From: an uncultured Eubacteriales bacterium
GTDB taxonomy: Bacteria > Bacillota > Clostridia > Christensenellales > Borkfalkiaceae
DNA: 48,381 bases
Direction of reading: 5' to 3'
Assembly: GCA_949747905.1 (NCBI GenBank)
Contig: CATKEF010000056.1
Coordinates: 1 to 48,381 of the forward strand
This document shows positions 36,440-46,715 of the stretch, piece after piece. Position 1 is the stretch's first letter, and every line of letters begins with the position of its first letter. A program made the translations under genes and the position numbers. A model generated the notes under the pieces. It searched no databases. It was not told the DNA's origin and was given only the letters and a program-made list of their open reading frames with translations.

Positions 36440-36774
36440 ATTTTTTCGGAATTTGAAAATTAATTGCTTGTTATTTTGCAAAGCAACAGGATGTTTCGCT
36501 ACGCTCGACAAGACGGGGGAATAGTCCCGTGACGCTTTGTCTTTCGGAACAGCTTTATCATTTTCGGCATCTTAGTTGTATAGTCATCCCGAGCCGACAG
36601 CTTTGTCCTTTTATCCTGTCTTCCCGAGGCTTGCCGAGGGACCCTTCGCTCCGCTCAGGGTGAAAAAGTAATGCAACGAGAAACTCTTCGCTTTGCGCAG
36701 TGTGACATTTCGGAGCATTAAATTGCTGTCGCCCCGAGTGGAACAAGGGATTATTTGATATTTCAAAACACAAT

Positions 36775-36806
36775 AAAAGCCCCGCGGCATAGCCGCGGGG
36801 CTTTTT
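36775..36806 (-). terminator. Intrinsic terminator downstream of the PFOR gene
   Basis: AAAAGCCCCGCGGC-ATA-GCCGCGGGGCTTTTT; palindromic, works on either strand. Confidence 0.9.
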
Positions 36807-36819
36807 ATTTTTCCTTTAA

Positions 36820-39800
36820 TTATTCCTGCTCGGAAAGTTTCTTGTAGGTTTCGAATCTGTCTTTTGCGGATTCTTCCGTTCTGCTGAACAGTTCTCCCGC
36901 AACTTCTTCGCCCTGAGTTTTTACAAGGGAAGCGTATCTCGTTTCGCCTGCGAGGAATGCCTGATAATCTCCGGTGGGTTCCTTGCTGTCAAGCGTAAAC
37001 TTGCCTGTTTCGGGGTTGAATCTGTAAAGCTGCCAGTAACCGCAGTCAACCGCCGCTTTTTCTTCAAGCTGACTCTTTGTCATGTTTATGCCATGGTTGA
37101 TGCAGGGAGAGTAGCAGATGATGAGCGAGGGACCGTGGTAAGCCTCGGCTTCGGACAACGCTTTAAGAAGCTGTGCGGGATTGGAGCCCATTGCGCATTG
37201 TGCGACGTATACGTATCCGTAACTCTTCGCTATCATGCCCAAATCCTTTTTCTTTACTCTCTTTCCTGCGGAAGCAAACTTCGCAACCGCGCCGATATTT
37301 GTAGATTTGCTCGCCTGACCGCCGGTATTGGAGTAAACCTCGGTGTCAAGTACAAGCACGTTTACGTCTTCGCCGCTCGCGAGTACGTGGTCGAGACCGC
37401 CGTAGCCGATGTCGTAAGCCCAACCGTCGCCGCCGAATATCCAAATAGATTTCTTTGCAAGGCAATCTTTTGCTTCGAGAATTTCTTTGACCAAAGTCTC
37501 GCACTCTTTACCGCAGGAGTTGCACTTTTCAAGAACTTTTATAAGTTCTGCGCTTGCTTTCTTTGAGGGCTCTCTGTCCTCGAATGCCGCAAGGTATTCT
37601 TCGCATACGGCTTTGTCTTCGCCTGTCCATATGGAAGCAAGCTGTTCGACCTTTGCTTTAACCGCGTTTCTTCTTGCGGTGTAAGCGAGATTCATTCCGT
37701 AACCGAATTCGGCGTTATCCTCGAAGAGCGAGTTCGCCCATGCGGGACCGCGTCCGTTTTTATTGGTTGTGTAAGGGCATGTGGGAGAGGAGCCGCCGTA
37801 AATGGACGAGCAGCCCGTTGCGTTCGCAACAATCATGTCTTCGCCGAAGAGCTGTGTTACGACCTTGACGTAAGGTGTTTCTCCGCAGCCTGCGCAAGCG
37901 CCCGAAACCTCGAAGAGAGGGGTTGCGAACTGGCAACCTTTTACCGTTTCTTTCTTGAACTTCGAAGTGTCTGCTTCGGGAAGGTCTACCATGAATTCCC
38001 AGTTCTTGTCCTCGCCCTTGGAAAGGCTTTCTGCAAGGGGAACCATTTTAATGGCGCCGCCGTCTTTAACGGGACATACCGTTGCGCATACGCCGCAACC
38101 CATACAGTCGAGAGGGGATACCTGCATTCTGTATTCGTAACCGGGCAGACCTATTGCCGCCTTTGTTTTCAAAGTCTTGGGTTTGGCTTCCCCGCTTGCC
38201 ACGAGTGCGGGACGGAGACATGCGTGAGGGCAGACGAAAGAACACTGACCGCACTGGATGCATTTTGCAAGGTCTATCTCGGGAACGAGTACTGCAACTC
38301 CGCGCTTTTCGTATTTCGTTGTGCCCGTGGGTACATGCCCGTCGGCGTTGAACTGCGATGATTTGAGTTTGTCGCCTTCGAGATATAGAATAGGCTTAAT
38401 GATTTCCTGGAAATATTCGTTGTCCGCGCCTTTGACCATAGCCGCGCCCTTCTTGGTTTTAGCCCATGCTTCGGGTACGTCTATTTTAATAAGGTTGTCG
38501 CCGGCGGCTGCGTCGATAGCGTTGTAGTTCATCTGAACTACCGCGTCGCCCTTTCTGCCGAACGATTTTTTAGCCATATATTTCATATACTCTATAGCTT
38601 TGTCGTAGGGCATAATCTGAGGATTGACGCGGAAGAACGCCGATTGGAGAATTGTATTCGTTCTGCCGCGCAGACCGAGTTCCGCTGCGATTTTTATTGC
38701 GTCTATGACGTAGAGATTGATGTGTTTTCTTGCAATATCCTGTTTGACTTTTGCGGGCAGGAATTTTTCAAGCGCCTCGACGGTGGTTGCGTCGGTGTTG
38801 ATGAGGAAAGTGCCGCCTTCCTTGATGTCGCTAGTCATGTCGTAACGCGTGACGTAGGAGGGGTTGGAGCACTGAACGAAATCCGCACTGTCGATAAGGT
38901 ATTCGGACTGGATGGGGGAATCGCCGAAACGGAGGTGTGAAACGGTGATGCCGCCCGATTTCTTGGAGTCGTAGAAGAAATACGCCTGAGCGTGCTTGTC
39001 CGTGTGGTCGCCGATTATCTTTATCGAGTTCTTGTTCGCACCGACCGTACCGTCCGAGCCGAGACCGTAGAACTTACAGCTCGTGGAGCCTTCGGGCGCC
39101 GCGTCGAACTTGGCGGAGAAGTCGAGGGAAGTGTTTGTAACGTCCTCGTAAATGCCGATTGTGAAGTGGTTCTTGGGAGCTTTCTTTTCAAGATTCTTGT
39201 AAACGGCAAGAACCATGGAAGGCGTGAATTCTTTGGAGCCGAGACCGTATCTTCCGCCTACGACTTTGATTTTCGTTACGCCCTTTTCCAGAAGCGCGGA
39301 GCAAACGTCGAGGTAGAGAGGTTCGCCGAGCGAGCCGGGTTCCTTGGTTCTGTCGAGTACCGCGATTTTTTTCGTCGTTGCGGGAAGAGCCGCTACGAAA
39401 GCGTCTGCCACGAAAGGACGATAAAGACGTACTTTTACGAGACCGTATTTTTTACCGGAAGCATTGAGTTTGTTTATAGACTCTTCGATGGTTTCGCAAC
39501 CGGAGCCCATACATACTATAACCTTGTCCGCGTCGGGAGCGCCTACGTAATCGAAAAGATGATAATTTCTGCCGCATTTGGAAGAAACGAGGTCCATCAT
39601 CTCCTGGACGATTGCGGGAGTCGCCGCATAATAAGAGTTGGCGGTCTCTCTGTTCTGGAAATAGGTATCTCCGTTCTGAGCCGTACCTTTCTGAATGGGA
39701 TGTTCGGGGTTGAGCGAGCGTGACTTGAAGTCCGCAATGTCTTCCGCAATTCCCGCTTCGTCGCAGATTGCCCTGATTTCCGCGTAGTTGTCCGTTTCGT

Positions 39801-40353
39801 CCCAAACATCTATTTTAGCTACTTCGTGGCTTGTCCTGAAACCGTCGAAGAAGTTAATGAAGGGAACTCTCGATTTGAGGGTGGAGAGGTGCGCAACGAG
39901 CGCAAGGTCCATAACTTCCTGAACGGAACCGTCGCAAATCATGGCGAAACCCGTCTGACGGCAAGCCATAACGTCGGCATGGTCGCCGAAAATGTTAAGC
40001 GAATGAGCCGCGAGAGCACGCGCGGAAACGTGCATAACCATGGGCATAAGTTCGCCCGATATTTTGTACATATTGGGAATCATCAAAAGCAAACCCTGAG
40101 AAGCCGTATATGTGCTCGTAAGCGCGCCCGCGCAGAGCGAACCGTGTACGGCGCCCGCAGCGCCGCCTTCCGACTGCATTTCGGCAATCTTTACTTTCTG
40201 ACCCCACATGTTGCTTCTGCCGGCAGTAGCCCATTCGTCCGCTACTTCCGCCATGGGCGAAGAGGGAGTTATAGGATAAATAGCCGCAACTTCAGAGAAA
40301 GCATAAGCAACGTGGCTGGCGGCGGTATTGCCGTCGATAGTCAACTTTTTCAT
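36820..40353 (-). CDS. nifJ: Pyruvate:ferredoxin (flavodoxin) oxidoreductase
   Basis: Start MKKLTIDGNTAASHVAYAFSEVAAIYPITPSSPMAE; two 4Fe-4S motifs (CIQCGQCSFVCPHAC, CMGCGVCATVCPV); TPP domain GDGWAYDIGYGGLDHVLASG; GGAGG upstream of 40353. Confidence 0.98.
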   Translation of the reverse strand: MKKLTIDGNTAASHVAYAFSEVAAIYPITPSSPMAEVADEWATAGRSNMWGQKVKIAEMQSEGGAAGAVHGSLCAGALTSTYTASQGLLLMIPNMYKISGELMPMVMHVSARALAAHSLNIFGDHADVMACRQTGFAMICDGSVQEVMDLALVAHLSTLKSRVPFINFFDGFRTSHEVAKIDVWDETDNYAEIRAICDEAGIAEDIADFKSRSLNPEHPIQKGTAQNGDTYFQNRETANSYYAATPAIVQEMMDLVSSKCGRNYHLFDYVGAPDADKVIVCMGSGCETIEESINKLNASGKKYGLVKVRLYRPFVADAFVAALPATTKKIAVLDRTKEPGSLGEPLYLDVCSALLEKGVTKIKVVGGRYGLGSKEFTPSMVLAVYKNLEKKAPKNHFTIGIYEDVTNTSLDFSAKFDAAPEGSTSCKFYGLGSDGTVGANKNSIKIIGDHTDKHAQAYFFYDSKKSGGITVSHLRFGDSPIQSEYLIDSADFVQCSNPSYVTRYDMTSDIKEGGTFLINTDATTVEALEKFLPAKVKQDIARKHINLYVIDAIKIAAELGLRGRTNTILQSAFFRVNPQIMPYDKAIEYMKYMAKKSFGRKGDAVVQMNYNAIDAAAGDNLIKIDVPEAWAKTKKGAAMVKGADNEYFQEIIKPILYLEGDKLKSSQFNADGHVPTGTTKYEKRGVAVLVPEIDLAKCIQCGQCSFVCPHACLRPALVASGEAKPKTLKTKAAIGLPGYEYRMQVSPLDCMGCGVCATVCPVKDGGAIKMVPLAESLSKGEDKNWEFMVDLPEADTSKFKKETVKGCQFATPLFEVSGACAGCGETPYVKVVTQLFGEDMIVANATGCSSIYGGSSPTCPYTTNKNGRGPAWANSLFEDNAEFGYGMNLAYTARRNAVKAKVEQLASIWTGEDKAVCEEYLAAFEDREPSKKASAELIKVLEKCNSCGKECETLVKEILEAKDCLAKKSIWIFGGDGWAYDIGYGGLDHVLASGEDVNVLVLDTEVYSNTGGQASKSTNIGAVAKFASAGKRVKKKDLGMIAKSYGYVYVAQCAMGSNPAQLLKALSEAEAYHGPSLIICYSPCINHGINMTKSQLEEKAAVDCGYWQLYRFNPETGKFTLDSKEPTGDYQAFLAGETRYASLVKTQGEEVAGELFSRTEESAKDRFETYKKLSEQE

Positions 40354-40420
40354 CAAAAAACCTCCGATTTCTATTATTGATAATGAAAATTTGATTGATT
40401 GCAATTTCTTGCACTACCAC

Positions 40421-40449
40421 ATTATAATGCAACGTAAATTAAAAGTCAA
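40421..40449 (-). promoter_or_regulatory. Sigma-A type promoter of the PFOR gene
   Basis: Minus strand TTGACT-17 nt-TATAAT. Confidence 0.85.
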
Positions 40450-40619
40450 TATGAGCGCCGTCTTTTTAGCTTTAAATCGGGTAAAAATTTAGCAATTTAA
40501 GTAAAAAATGTAAAATTTTACAACACTTTCACCATAATAACCTTTAAAATGTTGTGCTCGATAATATTTTTTGCTATAATTATTCGGAAATCGGCTGAAA
40601 GAGCCGTAAAAAGTTTTTT

Positions 40620-42443
40620 ATGTCTGAAGATACCGTTATACATTGCGAAAACTTAAAATTCTCATACACGGGCAGTGAAGAGTACGCCGTCAACGGCGTA
40701 AATTTTTCCGTTAAAAGGGGTGAATTTCTGTCCGTTATAGGTCATAACGGAAGCGGAAAATCGACTTTGGCAAGACTTCTGAACGGGCTCCTCGAACCTG
40801 AAAGCGGCACCGTTACCGTACTGGGCAAGGACCTTTCGGAGGGAAAAAACGCCGTTGAAGTGAGAAAGCACGTAGGCGTGGTATTTCAGAATCCCGATAA
40901 CCAGATGGTGGCGTCTGTCGTGGAGGACGACGTTGCGTTCGGTCCGGAAAACATTGGCGTGGAGCGTGAGGAAATAGGCAGGCGGATAGATTGGGCGCTG
41001 AAAGCCGTCGGAATGGAGAAGTACCGTAAAGCGACGCCTTCGAGGCTTTCCGGCGGACAGAAGCAGCGCATAGCCGTTGCGGGGGTGCTTGCAGTAAAAC
41101 CGGAAATTCTCGTACTGGACGAATCCACGGCAATGCTCGACCCCCGCGGCAGGCGGGAAGTGGTCGACGTCGTGAAAAGGCTGAATAAGGAAGAGGGTAT
41201 GACTATTATTCTCATTACCCACTTTATGGACGAGGCTTTGATTGCCGACAGAACTATCGTTATGAACAAGGGCGAAATCGCGCTCTGCGGAACTCCCGAG
41301 GAAATTTTCGAAAACGGTGAAATGCTCGAAACTCTCAATCTTTCTCTTCCGAGAATAAGCGTTCTCGCAAATCGTCTCCGCGCTTGCGGTATGGAAATAG
41401 GGAATGTTTTGCGGACGGAAGAACTTGCCGAACAGATTGTCGCGAATATGCATAAACGCGGTATATATGAGGGGCAATCGACAGATTTAAAGGTTAAAAA
41501 CAGGAATTTCGTCGGCGAATGGGGTATAAATATCGAAAATCTGAGCTACACCTATTCCGCAAAGTCGCCGTTTGCGGCGAAAGCCCTCAAAAATATAAAT
41601 CTCGAAATCGCGGAAGGTGAATTTTTCGGTATAATAGGGCATACGGGAAGCGGAAAATCGACGCTCGTTCAGCATTTCAACGCGCTTATAAAATTGCCTC
41701 AGGCTGAAAAAAAATACAGAAAAAAGAAACCTAAAAAGGGAGAGCCCGAGCCCGTTATGCCCGCCATATATGTGGGTAAATACAATCTCGCGGACAAAAA
41801 GTGCGATTTTCGTTCTCTACGCGCGGACGTGGGAATGGTGTTCCAGTATCCCGAATATCAGCTGTTTGCCGAATCGGTCTTCGCGGACGTAAGTTTCGGT
41901 CTTAAAAATTTCAGAAAGGGAATTTCCGAGGAGGAAATAAAACAGGCGGTTAAAGCGAGCCTCGAAGTCGTGGGACTTGATTTCGACGAGGTAAAGGATA
42001 AATCTCCTTTCGACTTGTCGGGAGGGCAGAAGCGTCGTGTTGCGATAGCGGGCGTAATAGTGACAAAACCGAGTATTCTTATACTCGACGAGCCTGCCGC
42101 GGGTCTCGACCCCAAGGGAAAAACGGAAATAATGGAGCTTTTGCATAAACTTCATCGCGAGTGGTGCAAAACCGTTGTTATCGTGTCCCACGATATGGAC
42201 GAAATTGCGGAAAACTGTACAAAAGCCGCAGTTATTTCCGACGGCACCGTGTTCGCCTGCGACGTTCCGTCCGCCCTGTTCGCGAGGTCGGACGAGCTGA
42301 CGGGACTTGGTCTTGACGTGCCGATGACTTCGAAAATCAGCGCGGAACTGCGAAAAAACGGTTTTGAAATCGCTGGCGGAGGAACGCTCGAACAGTTTGC
42401 CGACGGGGTTTCGGAAGTTTTCGGAGGTGCGGAAAATGTTTAA
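40620..42443 (+). CDS. Fused ECF transporter ATPases (EcfA1-EcfA2 in one polypeptide)
   Basis: Two complete ABC ATPase domains: GHNGSGKSTLARLLNG...LSGGQKQRIAVAGVLAVKPEILVLDE and GHTGSGKSTLVQHFNA...LSGGQKRRVAIAGVIVTKPSILILDE; followed by ecfT. Confidence 0.95.
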   Translation: MSEDTVIHCENLKFSYTGSEEYAVNGVNFSVKRGEFLSVIGHNGSGKSTLARLLNGLLEPESGTVTVLGKDLSEGKNAVEVRKHVGVVFQNPDNQMVASVVEDDVAFGPENIGVEREEIGRRIDWALKAVGMEKYRKATPSRLSGGQKQRIAVAGVLAVKPEILVLDESTAMLDPRGRREVVDVVKRLNKEEGMTIILITHFMDEALIADRTIVMNKGEIALCGTPEEIFENGEMLETLNLSLPRISVLANRLRACGMEIGNVLRTEELAEQIVANMHKRGIYEGQSTDLKVKNRNFVGEWGINIENLSYTYSAKSPFAAKALKNINLEIAEGEFFGIIGHTGSGKSTLVQHFNALIKLPQAEKKYRKKKPKKGEPEPVMPAIYVGKYNLADKKCDFRSLRADVGMVFQYPEYQLFAESVFADVSFGLKNFRKGISEEEIKQAVKASLEVVGLDFDEVKDKSPFDLSGGQKRRVAIAGVIVTKPSILILDEPAAGLDPKGKTEIMELLHKLHREWCKTVVIVSHDMDEIAENCTKAAVISDGTVFACDVPSALFARSDELTGLGLDVPMTSKISAELRKNGFEIAGGGTLEQFADGVSEVFGGAENV

Positions 42444-43284
42444 CGACGTGACCTTCGGACAATATTATCCCACGCAATCGTTTGTCCACAATCTGGACCC
42501 GAGGTGCAAACTCCTCGCCCTGATAGCTTATATAGTTCTCTTGTTCTGCGCATGGAATTTTTATTCCCTCATCTTATGCGCCGTTGTTCTTGCAGCTGCC
42601 GTAATTGCGGCGAAAGTTCCCGTAAGAAGCGTTCTGCGTTCCGTTAAAGGCATAATATTTCTGCTTGCGTTTACCGCTGTTCTCAATCTGTTTTTTCACG
42701 GTGGAGAAAAACTTCTTACTCCCGAGAGCTGGTTTATAAAAATATATCTTGAGGGAGTAGTCTTTACGGTGTTTTTCGTTTTAAGACTTTTCTTTCTGGT
42801 TATGGGCTCGTCTGTTCTCACTCTCACGACTACGCCGGTGGCGCTTACTGACGGAATAGAAAGTCTTTTGAAACCTCTTTCCTATATCCGTTTTCCCGTG
42901 CACGAACTCGCGCTTATAATGTCAATAGCTCTGCGGTTTATACCAACATTGATAGACGAAACCAACAGAATCATTTCGGCGCAAAAGGCGCGCGGCGCCG
43001 ATTTCGAAAGCGGAAATATTTTCAGAAGAATCAAGGCGATAGTGCCCATTTTAATACCTCTTTTAATAAGTGCTTTCCGCCGTGCCGACGAGCTCGGCGA
43101 CGCGATGGACTCGCGTTGTTATTCGGGGTCCAAGACGAGAACGAAATACAAAAAACTCAAATTCGGATGGCGGGACGCCGTGGCGACTTTAATTTTCGCG
43201 GCGTTGATAGCGGGAGTGGTGCTTATGAATATTTACGGCGCGTCCGTTTTTCCGCAGATTTACGAGTATATAAAAATAAGATGA
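42436..43284 (+). CDS. ecfT: ECF transporter transmembrane protein EcfT
   Basis: MFNDVTFGQYYPTQSFVHNLDPRCKLLALIAYI; A-R-G motif AQKARGADFESGN; start adjusted to 42436. Confidence 0.95.
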   Translation: MFNDVTFGQYYPTQSFVHNLDPRCKLLALIAYIVLLFCAWNFYSLILCAVVLAAAVIAAKVPVRSVLRSVKGIIFLLAFTAVLNLFFHGGEKLLTPESWFIKIYLEGVVFTVFFVLRLFFLVMGSSVLTLTTTPVALTDGIESLLKPLSYIRFPVHELALIMSIALRFIPTLIDETNRIISAQKARGADFESGNIFRRIKAIVPILIPLLISAFRRADELGDAMDSRCYSGSKTRTKYKKLKFGWRDAVATLIFAALIAGVVLMNIYGASVFPQIYEYIKIR

Positions 43285-44045
43285 AAAGATACGCACTTTT
43301 GGTCGCCTACGACGGAACAGGTTACGGCGGGTGGCAGATACAGAAAAATGCGGTGACCGTACAGGAAAAACTGGAAGCCGCGGTCGGTAGTCTTACCGGG
43401 AAAAAAACAGCGGTCGTTGCCAGCGGCAGGACGGACAGCGGCGTTCACGCCGCGGGTCAGGTTTGCAGCTTCGACGGGGAAATAACCGTTCCTCCCGAAA
43501 AGGTTGCGGACGCGCTGAACATAATTCTTCCCTGCGATATAAGCGTTATTAAATCGGTCGAAGTACCATTTGACTTTGATGTCAACAGAAGCGCAAAGAA
43601 AAAAACATACCGCTATTCTCTGTATTTTGCTTCGCGGCGCAACCCGCTCAAAGACAGGTATTCCGTTCACATAAAAGGCGCGCCGGATATAGCGAAACTA
43701 AGGCATATTGCGAGACTATTCGAGGGTGAACATGATTTTAAAGCATACTGTAAAAGCGGCTCGGACGTAAAAACCACTGTAAGGCGCATCTATTCCGTGC
43801 GTGTGGAATGTTCGGAGGCGGAAGCGGGTACGGAAGTTGGGATTTTCGTGACCGGCGGAGGTTTTCTCTACAATATGGTGCGGACTATGGTGGGCACTAT
43901 GTTGTACTTTTCCGCAGGTTCGCTTACAGAAGAGGATGTCAGACGCTCGATAGAAACGGGCGACAGAACCGCGGTTGGCAAAACGATGCCTGCGAACGGA
44001 CTGACTCTTTTAAACGTGGAGTACGGCAGGGAAATTTTCTTGTGA
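43281..44045 (+). CDS. truA: tRNA pseudouridine synthase A
   Basis: MKRYALLVAYDGTGYGGWQIQ; ASGRTDSGVHAAGQV; start adjusted to 43281. Confidence 0.96.
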   Translation: MKRYALLVAYDGTGYGGWQIQKNAVTVQEKLEAAVGSLTGKKTAVVASGRTDSGVHAAGQVCSFDGEITVPPEKVADALNIILPCDISVIKSVEVPFDFDVNRSAKKKTYRYSLYFASRRNPLKDRYSVHIKGAPDIAKLRHIARLFEGEHDFKAYCKSGSDVKTTVRRIYSVRVECSEAEAGTEVGIFVTGGGFLYNMVRTMVGTMLYFSAGSLTEEDVRRSIETGDRTAVGKTMPANGLTLLNVEYGREIFL

Positions 44046-44145
44046 TTTTCACGGAATGATTTTAATTTTAACAATTTGAGCAAATATAATAATATAGTTA
44101 AATCGGAAATTTTTTAAGGTATTAAGAAATTCGGGGGTAAGAGTT

Positions 44146-45006
44146 ATGGATTTTTACGAGTATGCGAGCATAGCGATGCAATTCGTAAATGCGGATACGG
44201 TATGGGTACCTTTTTTGGTGGGCGGACTTTGTTTTGCGATTGTATTCGTTTTCGAGGCGATAGCACTTTTTACGATAGCCAAACGCGAGGGATATAAAAA
44301 CCGTTGGTTTGCGTTCGTGCCGTTTTTGAATACTTATTATATCGGCGTCTGTGCGCAAAAAAACAAGTGTTTCAATCTCGATTCCAGAACGATATCTCTT
44401 ATAACCGCAATTTTCGAGGCTCTTCTTTTTGCCGGCTTCACCGTATATTTCGTTGCGGTCGCGCTGGTTATAGAGTATTATGTTCCGACAGGCGGCACTG
44501 TTACGAACGCTTTCGGACAGACGGTCGAAGTGTATGCGCTGATGAACGTTCCCGATAACCTCTACTGGGCGGAATGGTGTTTCAATTTCCTTGGCGATTA
44601 CGTGCTTACCTGGTTAGAACTGGTGTTTGTGTTCCTGGAAGTGATGCTGTTCTCTGCATTTTTCCAGACCTTTGCGGCGCGCAGATATTTTCTTTTCACT
44701 CTTACGGGCGCGCTTTTGCCTATTCAGGGAATATTGTTTTTCATCGTGCGCAACAATAAAGGTATGAATTATCGCGAGTTTATGCGCCGAGAACAGGAGA
44801 GACAGTACCGTATGTATCAGCAGTATGCAACCCGTAATTACGAGCAGAATATGTATAATCAGAACCCGTATTCGAGAAATCCTTACGACGGTATGCCTCC
44901 TGCGGACGGAGACCGCGGTCGCGATACCCGCGGCGTAGGTTCGGACGACCCGTTTGCCGAGTTCGGCGGTGACGACCCTTTCAGTGACGACCTTAACAAA
45001 CATTGA
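44146..45006 (+). CDS. Multi-TM membrane protein with Tyr/Asn/Gly/Asp-rich cytosolic tail (DUF5684-like)
   Basis: 286 aa, several TM; REGYKNRWFAFVPFLNTYYIG; C-terminal YATRNYEQNMYNQNPYSRNPYDGMPPADGDRGRD. Confidence 0.65.
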   Translation: MDFYEYASIAMQFVNADTVWVPFLVGGLCFAIVFVFEAIALFTIAKREGYKNRWFAFVPFLNTYYIGVCAQKNKCFNLDSRTISLITAIFEALLFAGFTVYFVAVALVIEYYVPTGGTVTNAFGQTVEVYALMNVPDNLYWAEWCFNFLGDYVLTWLELVFVFLEVMLFSAFFQTFAARRYFLFTLTGALLPIQGILFFIVRNNKGMNYREFMRREQERQYRMYQQYATRNYEQNMYNQNPYSRNPYDGMPPADGDRGRDTRGVGSDDPFAEFGGDDPFSDDLNKH

Positions 45007-45010
45007 TTTA

Positions 45011-45040
45011 AAAGCGCTTTTGAAAAAGCGCTTTTTTGTT
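45011..45040 (+). terminator. Intrinsic terminator upstream of mnmE
   Basis: AAAAGCGCTTTTGAAAAAGCGCTTTTTTG. Confidence 0.85.
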
Positions 45041-45112
45041 TGCGTTTTTTAAAGCGCGGTGGTACAATAATAACAAACAAATATAAGAAATAGTTATATG
45101 GTTCAAAGAATT

Positions 45113-46414
45113 ATGAATAACAGTATTGCCGCAATTGCAACGGCGAGCGGAACGGGCGGCGTCGCGGTAATAAGGATAAGCGGCAACGACGCTTTGGAAA
45201 TAGCAAAAAAAATGTTCGGCAACGATAAGGCGGAGTTCGAACCCAACCGTATGTATCCCGGGAAAATTTGCGGCGACGGATTCGAAGATTACGGTTTTAT
45301 GGTGTTTTTCAGGGCGCCGAAATCTTTTACGGGCGAAGACGTGGTTGAATTTCACTGTCACGGCGGAGTTCAGCTTGCGCACGGAATACTCTCAAAAGCC
45401 GTTGCGCTCGGCGCACGTTTGGCGGAACGCGGAGAATTCACCCGCCGCGCGTTCTTGAACGGAAAACTGTCTCTTGTGGCGGCGGAGGGGGTTGCCGATA
45501 TGATAAACGCGGAAAGTCTCGCGCTTGTTCGCGCGGGCGGAATGCTGTATTTCGGAAAATTGTCTTCGGAAGTCCAAGAGCTTCAATCGCGACTTAAAAC
45601 TTTGCTTGCTTCAATCGCTGTTCGCATCGATTATCCGGAAGAGGACGAGGACGGAACCGATTTTGCGGCAATCAACGCCGAACTTAACGAACTGAGCGGA
45701 AAAATTTCACGCCTTCTCGAAAGCTATAAAAGCGGTAGAAAATTGAAAAGCGGTGTGACGGTCGCGATATGCGGTAAACCCAATGCCGGAAAAAGTTCGC
45801 TTTTAAATGCAATTCTCGGCTACGACAAGGCAATCGTCTCCGATGAAGCGGGAACTACCCGCGACGCGGTTGAGGGCGAAGCCGATATCGACGGAGTGCG
45901 GTATAATTTTATCGATACCGCCGGTATCCGCGAGCGCGCCGGCACGGTTGAGAGTATAGGTATAGAGCGCGCAAAGAATATCATTCTTTCGGCGGACGTC
46001 GTTCTTTCGGTAAACGACGGAAACGGTTTTGCCGAATTACCCGAAAACATCAGCGGAAAAATTTTGAAGGTGTTCAACAAATGCGACGTTGCTTCCCCTC
46101 GGGACGATTGCGAAATTGCGGTTTCGGCGAAAACGGGCGAGGGGCTGGAAGAACTCAGACGGTTGATTTCCCGTTCCTGCGTCGGTGAATTCGCCGCGGA
46201 TAAAGCGTATATAGTTGAGGAAAGACACTACGTAGCTTTGCGCCGCGCCGCCGAGGCTTTGGCGTCCGCCGCGGAAAATATATGCGTAGGCACCTTGGAT
46301 ATGATTTCGGTCGATTTAAAGGAAGCGTGGGAAGCGCTCGGGGAAATCACCGGCGAAACCGCGACCGAAGAGATTATAAGTACGATTTTTGCAAAATTCT
46401 GCGTCGGGAAATAA
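45113..46414 (+). CDS. mnmE: tRNA modification GTPase MnmE
   Basis: MNNSIAAIATASGTGGVAVIRISG; GKPNAGKSSLLNAILG; C-terminal ...IISTIFAKFCVGK. Confidence 0.97.
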   Translation: MNNSIAAIATASGTGGVAVIRISGNDALEIAKKMFGNDKAEFEPNRMYPGKICGDGFEDYGFMVFFRAPKSFTGEDVVEFHCHGGVQLAHGILSKAVALGARLAERGEFTRRAFLNGKLSLVAAEGVADMINAESLALVRAGGMLYFGKLSSEVQELQSRLKTLLASIAVRIDYPEEDEDGTDFAAINAELNELSGKISRLLESYKSGRKLKSGVTVAICGKPNAGKSSLLNAILGYDKAIVSDEAGTTRDAVEGEADIDGVRYNFIDTAGIRERAGTVESIGIERAKNIILSADVVLSVNDGNGFAELPENISGKILKVFNKCDVASPRDDCEIAVSAKTGEGLEELRRLISRSCVGEFAADKAYIVEERHYVALRRAAEALASAAENICVGTLDMISVDLKEAWEALGEITGETATEEIISTIFAKFCVGK

Positions 46415-46450
46415 TTTGACGTTTCGCTGCGCTCAATATAACACAATTCC

Positions 46451-46500
46451 GTCATCCCGAGCCGCAGGCGAGGGACCGTTCGCTTACGCTCAGGTAGACG
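46451..46500. repeat. REP-like dispersed repeat (divergent, inverted copy)
   Basis: GTCATCCCGAGCCGCAGGCGAGGGACCGTTCGCTTACGCTCAGGTAGACG. Confidence 0.65.
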
Positions 46501-46715
46501 AAAGAGCCACTGTGGATGTACTTGTCAATGCGCAATGCTTTCGTCGTTCCGAACATTTTTGTCATTGCGGAGGTTTTGTCGTTCCGAACATATTTTGTCG
46601 TTCCGAACGCAGTGAGGAACCCGACGTTTCGCTTCGTTCGACATGACAGGGTTTGTTGTTTCGCAAACTTCAATATGACGAAGTCTTTTCGTAAATTTAT
46701 AAAAGAGTAAAAATT

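Noticed and set aside
36558-36773. 71-aa ORF containing HPERSEGSLG
   Set aside because: Translation of the dispersed intergenic repeat; this peptide is a classic spurious product of such repeats.
38992-39723. 243-aa plus-strand ORF antisense to PFOR
   Set aside because: Shadow ORF; PFOR is intact on the minus strand.
106-46500. CRISPR array
   Set aside because: Repeats are isolated, dispersed over tens of kilobases and not regularly spaced; no cas genes seen.
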